A DNA stretch of 64,000 bases from Butyrivibrio sp. (GTDB lineage: Bacteria > Bacillota > Clostridia > Lachnospirales > Lachnospiraceae). The stretch spans positions 1 to 64,000 of the forward strand of contig JAFXTN010000032.1 of the NCBI GenBank assembly GCA_017535785.1, written 5' to 3'. Made by a program: the position numbers and the translations under genes. This document shows, piece after piece, positions 18,449 through 26,920 of the stretch. Below the pieces are notes generated by a model, which had not been told where the DNA came from, made no database searches, and saw nothing but the letters and a program-made list of their open reading frames with translations. The first letter of the stretch is position 1; each line of letters starts with the position of its first letter.

Positions 18449-18514
18449 ACGAAGGTCGGATTCTACGGATCAAAATTTGGGTGATCCGTGAACAGAATCC
18501 TTCCTTCGTTTTTT
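18449..18514 (+). terminator. Strong rho-independent terminator
   Basis: A long interrupted stem (acgaagg, ggattct, acggatca pairing with tgatccgt, agaatcc, ccttcgt) is followed by a run of T at 18509-18514. It closes the exporter-phosphoesterase operon. The remaining spacer from 18334 contains a gggacggaccggggtcc stretch resembling the core of the intergenic repeat family. Confidence 0.88.
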
Positions 18515-18572
18515 AGCGCAACTAATGGCGCGCATTCTTAACTCTTATTAAATTCTGCTTACTAAAAACTTC

Positions 18573-20387
18573 TCAGTGCTTCTTGCAGTGGCGGAAGCTG
18601 TAATGTTTTCCGGATTTGTGCTTGTTGTCATGGCCCTTGTGGTGCTGTGGCTTGGAGCTTGACTTTCCGGTAGATGCATCGTCGGTGCTTGAAGCGATAG
18701 CGCTATCATCGCTTGAATCTGAGCTTGCTGCAATTGCTGCATCATCTGTGGAAGCGGATGTGCTGCTGTCGTCAAGGCTTGATGCAGAAGTTGAGCTTGC
18801 TGTGGCTGCTCCGTCACCGATGCTGATGGTTCCGATCTTGTTGGCACGAAGGTCCTCATCGAAGCAATCAGGGTTGGCAAAGCTGATTCCTGTTTTGCAA
18901 ACATCGCCGGTATCGCTAGCATTCCTGATCCTGATATAAACGTCCCAGTTACCTGCTGCGAGATCTGAAGGAACAGTGAAGTTCCAGTCATAATTCATAG
19001 TAGCAAGAGAATTCAGCTCTTTTGCATTAAAGTTATCAACGTCTGCGACATAAGTATCATCGCCGTTCTTAAGGATGACCTCGGCCTTCTTATCTGTAAG
19101 GAAGTTTCCGAAGCCGGTGTTCTTGATAGAGCCTGACATGTTGAAAGTTCCGTCAGAATCAACCGAATCGGACAACTCAGATTTTTTTACAAGAAGGCGG
19201 TAGCCCATATGATCGAGCATATACTTCTGGTAAGACTGACCGATGTAAGGTTCAACATCCGACTTATCAAGACCGGGAATGATCTCGTTGTCGTCAACGA
19301 TCTGTTTGCCGAGCTCAGTTGCGAGAACCTGTCCCTCGTCCTTGATGTTGTGAAGGTATGAGAGGTGGGTTCTGTAGAGTTCGCCCATAATATCATGATT
19401 ATCATAGATAGTTGAATTGTTGGCCTTTAGATCGTCTACAGTTACGTAAGCGAGCTCACCGCCGTAAGGGACAGTATCCATATTCTGGAGGAGGTCGACA
19501 CCTTTTTCGCGGGTGATATAAGGCCACTTGTTGGTGGCACCGAAGGTTCCGATATCATCGGAAGAACCAAGGTATCCGTCATTATACATTCCAAGCCTTG
19601 GATCGATCTTGAGGCTGCCGTTATCGATGGCTTTAGCAAACTCTTCGGCCTTATCGGCGTAGCCGTAGTATGCCATCAGATGCTTGGGAGCTCTGACTAG
19701 GACTTTGATATTCTTATCAAGACTTGCGAGCCATGCTTTTGTAAAGAGGCTGTAATACTGGGGCTCATCGTACATTGATGTGTGCATTTCGCCCCAAGGT
19801 CCGTACATTCCGCATTCTACCGCAAGAACAGTATCTTTGTATTCATTTATTACCGGGCTTAATTCTCTGATGTGTTTAACAATAAGATCGGTGTTCGGCT
19901 GTGCATTAGAATCGCCTTCACCTGCATTGGATGGTTCGTTTCCCGTAGTTTTGTCACTGGCATAGGAAAATCTCAGAACAATAGATGTGCCACTGTTTCT
20001 GGCATTTTGAAGTGTCTCTTTTAATGAAGAAAGGAAATCCGGATGTTCGGAAAGAGATTTGTATCCGTCGCATCCTGTTGATTTTTCATATCCTTCCTGA
20101 GTAAAGTCATTTCCGTTTGAAAAATAGCGTAGGTCGTACATGATACTGTACATTCCGCCTGAGGGCCAGAGAACGGGACACGAGGCTGCATCGACGTTGA
20201 CCCATGTAAAAGGACATCGTCCGCGTTCTACATTGGTTTCAATTTCATTGCCGGATTCTTCTAGTTTGATAGTAGAACCGAGGCTCTCAGCGTGAATACC
20301 CATAGTGTTCACTCCTAACATCGTACATGCCAGAACTGCTGACATAAATAAACGTAGCACTGTTGATTTGTTAAATTGCATAATCAC
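18573..20387 (-). CDS. Secreted DUF4874/DUF4832 protein with His/Lys-rich tail
   Basis: A 604-residue secreted protein. The signal peptide covers about residues 1-33 (hydrophobic stretch then AESLG). Residues about 45-220 resemble DUF4874 (ERGRCPFTW, IVLRFSYASD, CGMYGPWGEMHTS) and 220-510 DUF4832, ending in a beta-rich domain (NTGFGNFLTDKKAEVIL). The glycoside-hydrolase-like barrel fold suggests a polysaccharide-related role, but no activity is established. Residues about 525-580 are a Ser/Asp/Ala-rich linker, and the last 25 residues are rich in His and Lys (PQHHKGHDNKHKSGKH), which could bind metal or cell-wall polyanions. Single gene in opposite orientation to its upstream neighbours. Confidence 0.85.
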   Translation of the reverse strand: MIMQFNKSTVLRLFMSAVLACTMLGVNTMGIHAESLGSTIKLEESGNEIETNVERGRCPFTWVNVDAASCPVLWPSGGMYSIMYDLRYFSNGNDFTQEGYEKSTGCDGYKSLSEHPDFLSSLKETLQNARNSGTSIVLRFSYASDKTTGNEPSNAGEGDSNAQPNTDLIVKHIRELSPVINEYKDTVLAVECGMYGPWGEMHTSMYDEPQYYSLFTKAWLASLDKNIKVLVRAPKHLMAYYGYADKAEEFAKAIDNGSLKIDPRLGMYNDGYLGSSDDIGTFGATNKWPYITREKGVDLLQNMDTVPYGGELAYVTVDDLKANNSTIYDNHDIMGELYRTHLSYLHNIKDEGQVLATELGKQIVDDNEIIPGLDKSDVEPYIGQSYQKYMLDHMGYRLLVKKSELSDSVDSDGTFNMSGSIKNTGFGNFLTDKKAEVILKNGDDTYVADVDNFNAKELNSLATMNYDWNFTVPSDLAAGNWDVYIRIRNASDTGDVCKTGISFANPDCFDEDLRANKIGTISIGDGAATASSTSASSLDDSSTSASTDDAAIAASSDSSDDSAIASSTDDASTGKSSSKPQHHKGHDNKHKSGKHYSFRHCKKH

Positions 20388-20572
20388 TCTCCTTCCTGCG
20401 TTAAGTAATAGTAATATGTATTCCCCATAAATACGAAAACAGATCTTTTGGCCAAAAGAAAAACTGTATCATATAGGTATAGATTATAAAGGAATGAGGA
20501 TTTATCTGCAATTTTGTTAAGAAAAATTCCGGAATCCCGCATGGACTCTGGGTTTATTTTTTTGACATGTAA

Positions 20573-20617
20573 GAAGGTGCAGCAAGAAAAGAGAAAATGT
20601 TTTCCTACTGCACCTTC
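20573..20617 (-). other. Hairpin downstream of the 20642 gene
   Basis: A 10-bp perfect stem, gaaggtgcag pairing with ctgcaccttc, lies just past the stop of the minus-strand gene at 20642. No long T run follows on the minus strand (ttacatgtc), so it is either a weak terminator or an RNA 3'-end stabiliser. Confidence 0.5.
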
Positions 20618-20641
20618 TATACGCTTTATGCGAAATCATTA

Positions 20642-21064
20642 TTATACTGTTGTATCAAGCGATACGGATGTATCCGCTGTTGTTGTCTTGTTAGCGTCCT
20701 TATCATATTGCTTAAGCTGATTGTCGAGCCAGTTGGATTTAAGCTTCTCGTACTTATCGGCTGTGTTAACGGTGCTGTCTGTCTTCTTTGTAGTGGTAGC
20801 AGCTGCCTCTTTTGTCATCTCGGAAACAGTCTTTACTGTCTTGGATGACTTGGGTTCTTCCTTGACGGAAGATTCTACAGAAGCAGTGGAACCTGTCTTA
20901 CGATAAGCATCAAGTGCATTCTGGTTACCAACTTTTTTAACATACGATTTCATGAGTGAACCGTATGATCCGTTCTTAATGCTCGAATAATCAGAAAGGA
21001 GATTGCTCATATCATTAACATAATTATATGAACCTGATAAGCTACTGAAAATATTGGCACTCAT
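20642..21064 (-). CDS. Small Ser/Thr/Lys-rich protein of unknown function
   Basis: A 140-residue protein. The start chosen is the ATG at 21064 (MSANIFSSLSGSYNY), because aaggaggt lies 8 bases upstream. The longer in-frame start at 21106 has no ribosome binding site, and the ATG two codons upstream is too close. The N-terminal segment (NLLSDYSSIKNGSYGSLMKSY) looks conserved-like, the middle is Thr/Lys/Ala-rich and probably disordered. No signal peptide, membrane helix or known domain is visible. Confidence 0.7.
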   Translation of the reverse strand: MSANIFSSLSGSYNYVNDMSNLLSDYSSIKNGSYGSLMKSYVKKVGNQNALDAYRKTGSTASVESSVKEEPKSSKTVKTVSEMTKEAAATTTKKTDSTVNTADKYEKLKSNWLDNQLKQYDKDANKTTTADTSVSLDTTV

Positions 21065-21141
21065 AGGCATTACCTCCTTGCCGATCCGCTTTCGCGGCAA
21101 ACTCAAAACATCCGTGTTTTGACTGATATTTTAGTAATTGT

Positions 21142-21170
21142 ATTATGCTCCGTAAATCGATTAAATGCAA
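21142..21170 (-). promoter_or_regulatory. Sigma-A-type promoter for the 20642 gene
   Basis: On the minus strand, TTGCAT (21165-21170) is separated by 17 bases from CATAAT (21142-21147), about 75 bases upstream of the start codon. The rest of the 21065-21351 spacer shows only short hairpins. Confidence 0.6.
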
Positions 21171-21351
21171 TTTTTTTATCATTAAATAAGTATAAAATAT
21201 ATCTTACCGTTCAAAATAAAAACTATAAACTCCAATGCGCTTTATGCTAGGAGTTTTCACTGTTTCTACGATAATTAGCAGAAAAAGAGAGCATAAAAGA
21301 GCTATCGCGAGAAATAAAAAGATATTACGAGAAAATCCAATATATAGGTGC

Positions 21352-21380
21352 TTGCACATACAGACCTAAGTAACTAATAT
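21352..21380 (+). promoter_or_regulatory. groESL promoter
   Basis: TTGCAC (21352-21357), 17-base spacer, TAATAT (21375-21380). The CIRCE operator begins 13 bases downstream, so HrcA binding would block initiation or clearance. Predicted from spacing and hexamers only. Confidence 0.75.
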
Positions 21381-21393
21381 ATGTTCTTAGGGG

Positions 21394-21420
21394 TTAGCAC
21401 TCGAGATAAAAGAGTGCTAA
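21394..21420 (+). promoter_or_regulatory. CIRCE operator (HrcA-binding site)
   Basis: A perfect inverted repeat, ttagcactc, 9-base spacer, gagtgctaa, identical to the established CIRCE consensus. It lies between the groES promoter and the groES ribosome binding site, the usual position. hrcA itself is not in the window. Confidence 0.97.
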
Positions 21421-21467
21421 CAATTTAAAAAAGAAAATAGAATCCATTATATAAAGGAGGCACCATA

Positions 21468-21755
21468 ATGAAGTTACAACCACTTGCAGACAGAGTTGTG
21501 CTTAAGGCACTTGAAGCAGAGGAGACAACCAAATCAGGAATCGTTCTTCCCGGAGCAGAGAAAGAGAAGCCCCAGCAGGCTGATGTTATCGCGGTTGGAC
21601 CCGGCGGAGTTGTAGACGGCAAGGAAGTTAAGATGCAGGTTAAGAAGGGTGACAATGTCATCTATTCAAAATATGCCGGAACAGAGGTTAAGCTCGACGA
21701 CGTAACATACATCATCGTTAAGCAGAATGACATTCTGGCAATTATAAAGGGATGA
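21468..21755 (+). CDS. groS: Co-chaperonin GroES
   Basis: A 95-residue GroES, the usual length. It begins MKLQPLADRVVLK and contains the mobile-loop region (EETTKSGIVLP) and GPGGVVDGKEV. It caps the GroEL chamber during ATP-driven folding. Start supported by aaaggaggc 9 bases upstream. Controlled by CIRCE and followed by groL after a 189-base structured spacer. Confidence 0.98.
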   Translation: MKLQPLADRVVLKALEAEETTKSGIVLPGAEKEKPQQADVIAVGPGGVVDGKEVKMQVKKGDNVIYSKYAGTEVKLDDVTYIIVKQNDILAIIKG

Positions 21756-21758
21756 AAT

Positions 21759-21796
21759 GTCAAATAATTCTGTACTTGTACAAAGAATTATTTGAC
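21759..21796 (+). other. Hairpin in the groES-groEL spacer
   Basis: A 13-bp perfect stem, gtcaaataattct pairing with agaattatttgac, begins four bases after the groES stop. No T run follows, so it is not a standard terminator. It could be an RNA processing site or stabiliser that sets different groES and groEL levels. Smaller hairpins follow, including ggattgc/gcaatcc at 21870-21897. Confidence 0.7.
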
Positions 21797-21911
21797 TTTG
21801 AAGACCGAACATGCATGAAGAAAAAAGATATACGAATGTAATGAGTATATCGATTTCTGAATGCATGTAGGATTGCGAGAGCGAAGCGGAGCAATCCGTT
21901 ATAATTTCTAA

Positions 21912-23567
<1,656 letters not shown>

Positions 23568-23591
23568 GCGATAACGAGTAAAACTCCAATA

Positions 23592-23709
23592 GCATACAAT
23601 CCGGGCACCACGAAGTGGTGCTTCGATAAAACAGACTGCCCTCAAGCTCGCTTGGATGGGCAGTCTGTTTTATTGAAGAAAGGCGTCGAAGACGCCCCGG
23701 ATTGTATGC
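23592..23709 (+). repeat. Four-way-junction-like nested hairpin block
   Basis: An outer 14-bp perfect stem (23592-23605 with 23696-23709, gcatacaatccggg) encloses three hairpins in a row: gcaccac-gaa-gtggtgc (23605-23621), a 16-bp perfect stem (23626-23641 with 23658-23673, ataaaacagactgccc) whose loop contains caagctcgcttg, and ggcgtc-gaa-gacgcc (23682-23696). The layout is cloverleaf-like. It lies 25 bases after the groL stop. It may stabilise the mRNA end, terminate transcription or be a mobile palindromic element. Confidence 0.8.
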
Positions 23710-23733
23710 GGTTGAGCTTTACGACAACGGACG

Positions 23734-23796
23734 ACAATAGAACCGGGAATGCGGGGATCAAGCTCGCTTGAAGACCAGTGTTCCCGGTTCTATTGT
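23734..23796 (+). repeat. Second long hairpin with caagctcgcttg loop
   Basis: A 16-bp perfect stem (23734-23749, acaatagaaccgggaa, with 23781-23796) has a 31-base loop. The loop contains the same caagctcgcttg core (23759-23770), which forms its own 5-bp mini-stem. The stem sequence is unrelated to that of the preceding block, so only the loop motif is conserved. Confidence 0.8.
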
Positions 23797-23885
23797 ATGA
23801 GCGATAGAATAGAGTTATAGCCCTGCCCCCAAGCTCGCTTGTATGAGCGATAGTTTTGCACCCTACGCTCTTCCCCATCGCTCAT
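23796..23885 (+). repeat. Third caagctcgcttg copy with direct and inverted repeats
   Basis: The 12-base tatgagcgatag is repeated directly at 23796-23807 and 23842-23853, with a third caagctcgcttg core at 23830-23841 between. A further inverted match, atcgctcat at 23877-23885, pairs with atgagcgat at 23843-23851. The rest of the 23568-23944 spacer carries no gene. Confidence 0.7.
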
Positions 23886-23944
23886 CTTTATAGTATCATT
23901 TTAAGTACGTGAATCATGCGGCTTCGGCCTTACGGAGGACACAC

Positions 23945-24313
23945 ATGCAACTCAAAAAACTTGACTTCAACCTTACTGTATGCAAACTGGCGTCCGTAAA
24001 GGATGCAGCCATAGATTCAGAATTCTTTTTTCTGGAAAAGACCGACGAAGAGATCTCTCTTGTCTGCTTAACTGCGGACACTCCCGCCAACACAATCGAA
24101 AGAGATGACGGCTGGCGAGCTTTTCGAATTCAAGGAGTCCTTGATTTTTCCCTTATCGGAATCTTATCCAAGATTTCCGGAATCCTTGCTGATAACGAGA
24201 TCGGAATCTTTGCGGTTTCAACTTATAACACAGATTATATTCTTGTTAAATCGGAAAACTTTGACAGAGCAATGAGCGTGCTCTTTGACGCAGGCTACGA
24301 GGTAATACCTTGA
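23945..24313 (+). CDS. ACT-domain protein (CASTOR-like)
   Basis: A 122-residue protein. Residues 65-122 form an ACT-type domain (GVLDFSLIGILSKISGILADNEIGIFAVSTYNTDYILV) after a first half of similar fold, as in the paired ACT proteins related to CASTOR. These are usually amino-acid-sensing modules, but the ligand here is unknown. The start is placed at 23945 because ggagg lies 6 bases upstream. The in-frame ATG at 23909 has no such site. Confidence 0.8.
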   Translation: MQLKKLDFNLTVCKLASVKDAAIDSEFFFLEKTDEEISLVCLTADTPANTIERDDGWRAFRIQGVLDFSLIGILSKISGILADNEIGIFAVSTYNTDYILVKSENFDRAMSVLFDAGYEVIP

Positions 24314-24351
24314 AGTGCAATTGAACACTTACGCAATCAGGTAAAAGACAA

Positions 24352-25047
24352 ATGAAGAAAATCCTATTTATCGGAAACAGCCACACTTACATGAATGATA
24401 TGCCGGAGCTTTTCAGGCAGATGTTTGAAGATGCCATGGGAGAGCCTTGCGAAGTTTTTATGCTCGCGTACTCCGGAAGATCACTTAAGTGGCACATGGA
24501 AGAGGAATACTTTTCCGAGAGATTCAATATACTCCACGGCGGCTATGACTACTGCGTGATCCAGGAGCAGGCGCATCCCATGCCCCTTGAAAAAGACACG
24601 GTAAAATACGCCGGAAAGATAATAGAGCTTTGTATGCAGGTAGGAACCAAACCGGTTATTTTCGAAACCTGGGCGAGGAAGAAAAGACCCGCAAGCCAAG
24701 CAGCGATGAATCGCAGATATCGCGAGATATCACAGGATCAAAAAGTGCTTCTTGCTCCTGTGGGAGAGGTTTGGGAAAAGGCCAAATACGCATTAAAAGA
24801 AATACCGGATTCCGATCTTTATTATACGGACGGGGCCCATGCATCCGCAGTGGGAGATTATCTTATCGCTATGGTCCTTACAAAGACGATCACAGGTAAA
24901 CTTCCGAAAGCTAAGTTCCTTAGGAGTTTCGATTTTTCTTTTCCCGATGAAAAATGGACTCATGTAAAAGAGAACAAAGAGCACGAAATAGTGCAGATTC
25001 CTGCGGAAATTGCCGGGATCATAAGAGAGTGTGTTGAAGATATTTAA
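24352..25047 (+). CDS. SGNH-family hydrolase
   Basis: A 231-residue cytosolic protein. The block I motif with its Ser nucleophile is ILFIGNSHTYMND (residues 4-16). The C-terminal Asp-x-x-His pair is YTDGAHAS near residue 160. Length and order fit the SGNH/GDSL esterase superfamily. The substrate is unknown. No signal peptide. Stands alone 38 bases after the ACT-domain gene. Confidence 0.82.
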   Translation: MKKILFIGNSHTYMNDMPELFRQMFEDAMGEPCEVFMLAYSGRSLKWHMEEEYFSERFNILHGGYDYCVIQEQAHPMPLEKDTVKYAGKIIELCMQVGTKPVIFETWARKKRPASQAAMNRRYREISQDQKVLLAPVGEVWEKAKYALKEIPDSDLYYTDGAHASAVGDYLIAMVLTKTITGKLPKAKFLRSFDFSFPDEKWTHVKENKEHEIVQIPAEIAGIIRECVEDI

Positions 25048-25062
25048 AATAAAATCTTCCTC

Positions 25063-25091
25063 TTGACACATTCCCAACTCCATAGTAAACT
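25063..25091 (+). promoter_or_regulatory. Promoter of the queuosine-precursor transporter operon
   Basis: TTGACA (25063-25068), 17-base spacer, TAAACT (25086-25091). A leader of about 150 bases follows before the coding sequence, containing a riboswitch and a terminator. Confidence 0.75.
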
Positions 25092-25118
25092 ACCCAAGGC
25101 TGTTACATTAAGTAACCC

Positions 25119-25160
25119 CGACAGTTCGTTTGCACCATCCTGTCGTTAAACAAAACCAGG
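25119..25160 (+). ncRNA. PreQ1-I riboswitch aptamer
   Basis: The P1 stem is cgacag (25119-25124) with ctgtcg (25140-25145). Loop 1 (ttcgtttgcaccatc) resembles the aptamer's TTCGC...ACC loop. The A-rich 3' strand ttaaacaaaaccagg (25146-25160) closely resembles the tail of the Thermoanaerobacter preQ1-I aptamer (TTAACAAAACAAGG), with GG able to pair with CC of loop 1 as the pseudoknot. The downstream terminator and queuosine-precursor transporter gene support the call. A covariance-model search was not possible. Confidence 0.82.
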
Positions 25161-25196
25161 GCTGTTAAGGAACATTGTATTACCATACATTCTGAT

Positions 25197-25228
25197 AGCT
25201 CTGCGTTGTTGTGCGCAGAGCTCTTTTT
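25197..25228 (+). terminator. Riboswitch-controlled terminator
   Basis: A 9-bp stem, agctctgcg with cgcagagct, then a T run at 25224-25228. It lies between the preQ1-I aptamer and the transporter start, as expected for an OFF switch acting by premature termination when preQ1 is present. Confidence 0.88.
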
Positions 25229-25250
25229 ATTATTTACGAAAGGCACCAAA

Positions 25251-25979
25251 ATGAACTTATCACTTGGAATTTTAGAACTGATCGTCGTATTCTACGGCGT
25301 ACTCCTTATGGACAAACTATTCGGCAAATTCGGCCTCTACACATGGATGGCACTCGCCGTTGTGTTTGCCAATATTCAGGTTTCAAAGCAGGTCGACATC
25401 GCCGGCATCTCAACAGCGCTCGGCAATGTAATGTTTGCATCGACATACCTGACAACCGACATCCTCAATGAAAAATACGGCGAAAAAGCCAGCAAAAACG
25501 CGGTTAAGATCGCAGCGGCTGCACTTATCGCCTACATTATATTTGCACTCTTTACCCAGGCATTTATCCCGAATTCCTTCGATACTGTAAATACCGGAAT
25601 GAAGAGCATATTTGCGATGTCAGTAAGGATAACCACAGCATCGGGCGTAATGTTCGTATTGTCCAACTGGTTAGATGTGATCCTATATCAGAAGATCAAG
25701 CAAAAGACAGGCGGAAAGCACATGTGGTTTAGAAACAATATATCAACGATCCTTTGCAACTGCGCTGAGAACTTCGGTTTCTCCGTCCTTGCATTCATCG
25801 GCACATTCCCGCTTCTTTACTGCCTTGAGATAGCAGTGGCAGGTTCGCTCATCGAGATGCTCATAGCTCTCTGCGACACACCGTTCCTTTATCTCGCCGG
25901 CATTTTCAACCGTACGAGCGGGATCCTGCTGTCTCAAGATAATGATGACGAAAATATCTCGGAGGAAAGCGCCGCATGA
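25251..25979 (+). CDS. yhhQ: Queuosine precursor transporter (YhhQ family)
   Basis: A 242-residue membrane protein with about six helices. It carries family-type segments including VFANIQVSKQVDI, STYLTTDILNEKYG near residue 75 and LSNWLDVILYQKIK near 160. It imports queuosine precursors or queuine. The start at 25251 is chosen because the longer in-frame start at 25206 would lie inside the terminator hairpin. The stop overlaps the next gene's ATG, so the two are translationally coupled. Controlled by the preQ1-I riboswitch. Confidence 0.9.
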   Translation: MNLSLGILELIVVFYGVLLMDKLFGKFGLYTWMALAVVFANIQVSKQVDIAGISTALGNVMFASTYLTTDILNEKYGEKASKNAVKIAAAALIAYIIFALFTQAFIPNSFDTVNTGMKSIFAMSVRITTASGVMFVLSNWLDVILYQKIKQKTGGKHMWFRNNISTILCNCAENFGFSVLAFIGTFPLLYCLEIAVAGSLIEMLIALCDTPFLYLAGIFNRTSGILLSQDNDDENISEESAA

Positions 25980-26728
25980 TCTACGATCTTGTACGTTATC
26001 AGTTTGTTGACGAAAGTATAAGCTCTATGAAAAGAGAAAACGTCCTTCTGGTATCTCTCGGCTGCTCTTGGGGCAAATGCGCCTTCTGCGACTATCAGGA
26101 CGACAAGTCCTCATCGGTACTTGCCTGCGATACGGTCAACAAAAAGGTCCTTTCACAGGTAAAGGGGAGAGAAGTAGGTTCATCCATCCTCGAAGTCACT
26201 TGCTCTGCGTCATATACGGAGCTTCCGTTTACGACCATCAACTACATCAGGGAAACCTGCAAAGAAAAGGGCATAACCACGGTCATTCTCGAGGGCCATT
26301 ACATCTATAGGGACACCAACCGCTTTTTTACGGACTTTTTTGAGCAGTATGGAATAAAGACAATCTTTCGCTGTGGCGTAGAGACCTTCGATGAGCACAT
26401 CAGAGAGGACATTCTCCACAAGGGATTTCCTAATGTCACAGCCGAAGATATCGCAAAGTACTTTAGCTGGATAAACATAATGTTCGGAATGGAAGGACAG
26501 ACCCTGTCTCAATTGGAAAAAGATGTTGCTACGGGGCTTAAGTTCTTCGATCGTATAAACATAAGTATCTATACCACAGTAAAAAACGGACCTGCACGCG
26601 ACAGCAAAGCGATAGAAGCTTTTTACAACAGTGATCTTTATAAAGAACTTAAAGAGAATCCCGCCATCGACATCTATGATGAATGGGATGAAGACAATGC
26701 GCATAAGGTAGGCCATGACGAGCCATAA
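25976..26728 (+). CDS. Radical SAM protein, probable queuine lyase (QueL-like)
   Basis: A 250-residue protein with Cys30, Cys35 and Cys38 (GCSWGKCAFCDY), a CX4CX2C spacing rather than the usual CX3CX2C. Later motifs are GVETFDEHIRE and NIMFGMEGQT. Its coupling to a queuosine-precursor transporter behind a preQ1-I riboswitch suggests a role in queuine salvage. The described enzyme of that kind is the radical SAM queuine lyase QueL of Clostridioides difficile, which releases a precursor from queuine. Assignment to QueL rests on context and overall resemblance, not on a search. Confidence 0.72.
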   Translation: MIYDLVRYQFVDESISSMKRENVLLVSLGCSWGKCAFCDYQDDKSSSVLACDTVNKKVLSQVKGREVGSSILEVTCSASYTELPFTTINYIRETCKEKGITTVILEGHYIYRDTNRFFTDFFEQYGIKTIFRCGVETFDEHIREDILHKGFPNVTAEDIAKYFSWINIMFGMEGQTLSQLEKDVATGLKFFDRINISIYTTVKNGPARDSKAIEAFYNSDLYKELKENPAIDIYDEWDEDNAHKVGHDEP

Positions 26729-26766
26729 AAGCGCTTAAGAACTGAATATATCAGGAAAAATTATTC

Positions 26767-26793
26767 AAGCCGGATCTGAGGATCCGGCTTTTT
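26767..26793 (+). terminator. Rho-independent terminator
   Basis: A 10-bp perfect stem, aagccggatc with gatccggctt, loop tgag, then T residues. It closes the yhhQ-radical SAM operon. Confidence 0.9.
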
Positions 26794-26816
26794 GTGTTCA
26801 CAGAATGTTAATAAAT

Positions 26817-26845
26817 TTGCATTTATTTTGATTGTTTGTTACAAT
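26817..26845 (+). promoter_or_regulatory. Promoter of the transglutaminase-like lipoprotein gene
   Basis: TTGCAT (26817-26822), 17-base spacer, TACAAT (26840-26845). A copy of the aacgcttat motif follows at 26875-26883 in the leader. Confidence 0.7.
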
Positions 26846-26920
26846 ACCCGACATAAAAGGAAAAGAAAAATTATAACGCTTATTCAACCGCATAGGTTGA
26901 AAAAAGGAAGGAGATATGGT

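Noticed and set aside
20597-20848. Plus-strand frames opposite the 20642 gene
   Set aside because: They are hydrophobic antisense frames of a Ser/Thr-rich coding sequence and have no ribosome binding sites.
23592-23709. tRNA gene suggested by the cloverleaf layout
   Set aside because: It is 118 bases long, with a 14-bp outer stem and no T-loop consensus or CCA end.
23592-23885. CRISPR array
   Set aside because: The repeats are hairpins with differing stems and irregular spacing. Only a 12-base core is shared, and no cas genes are present.
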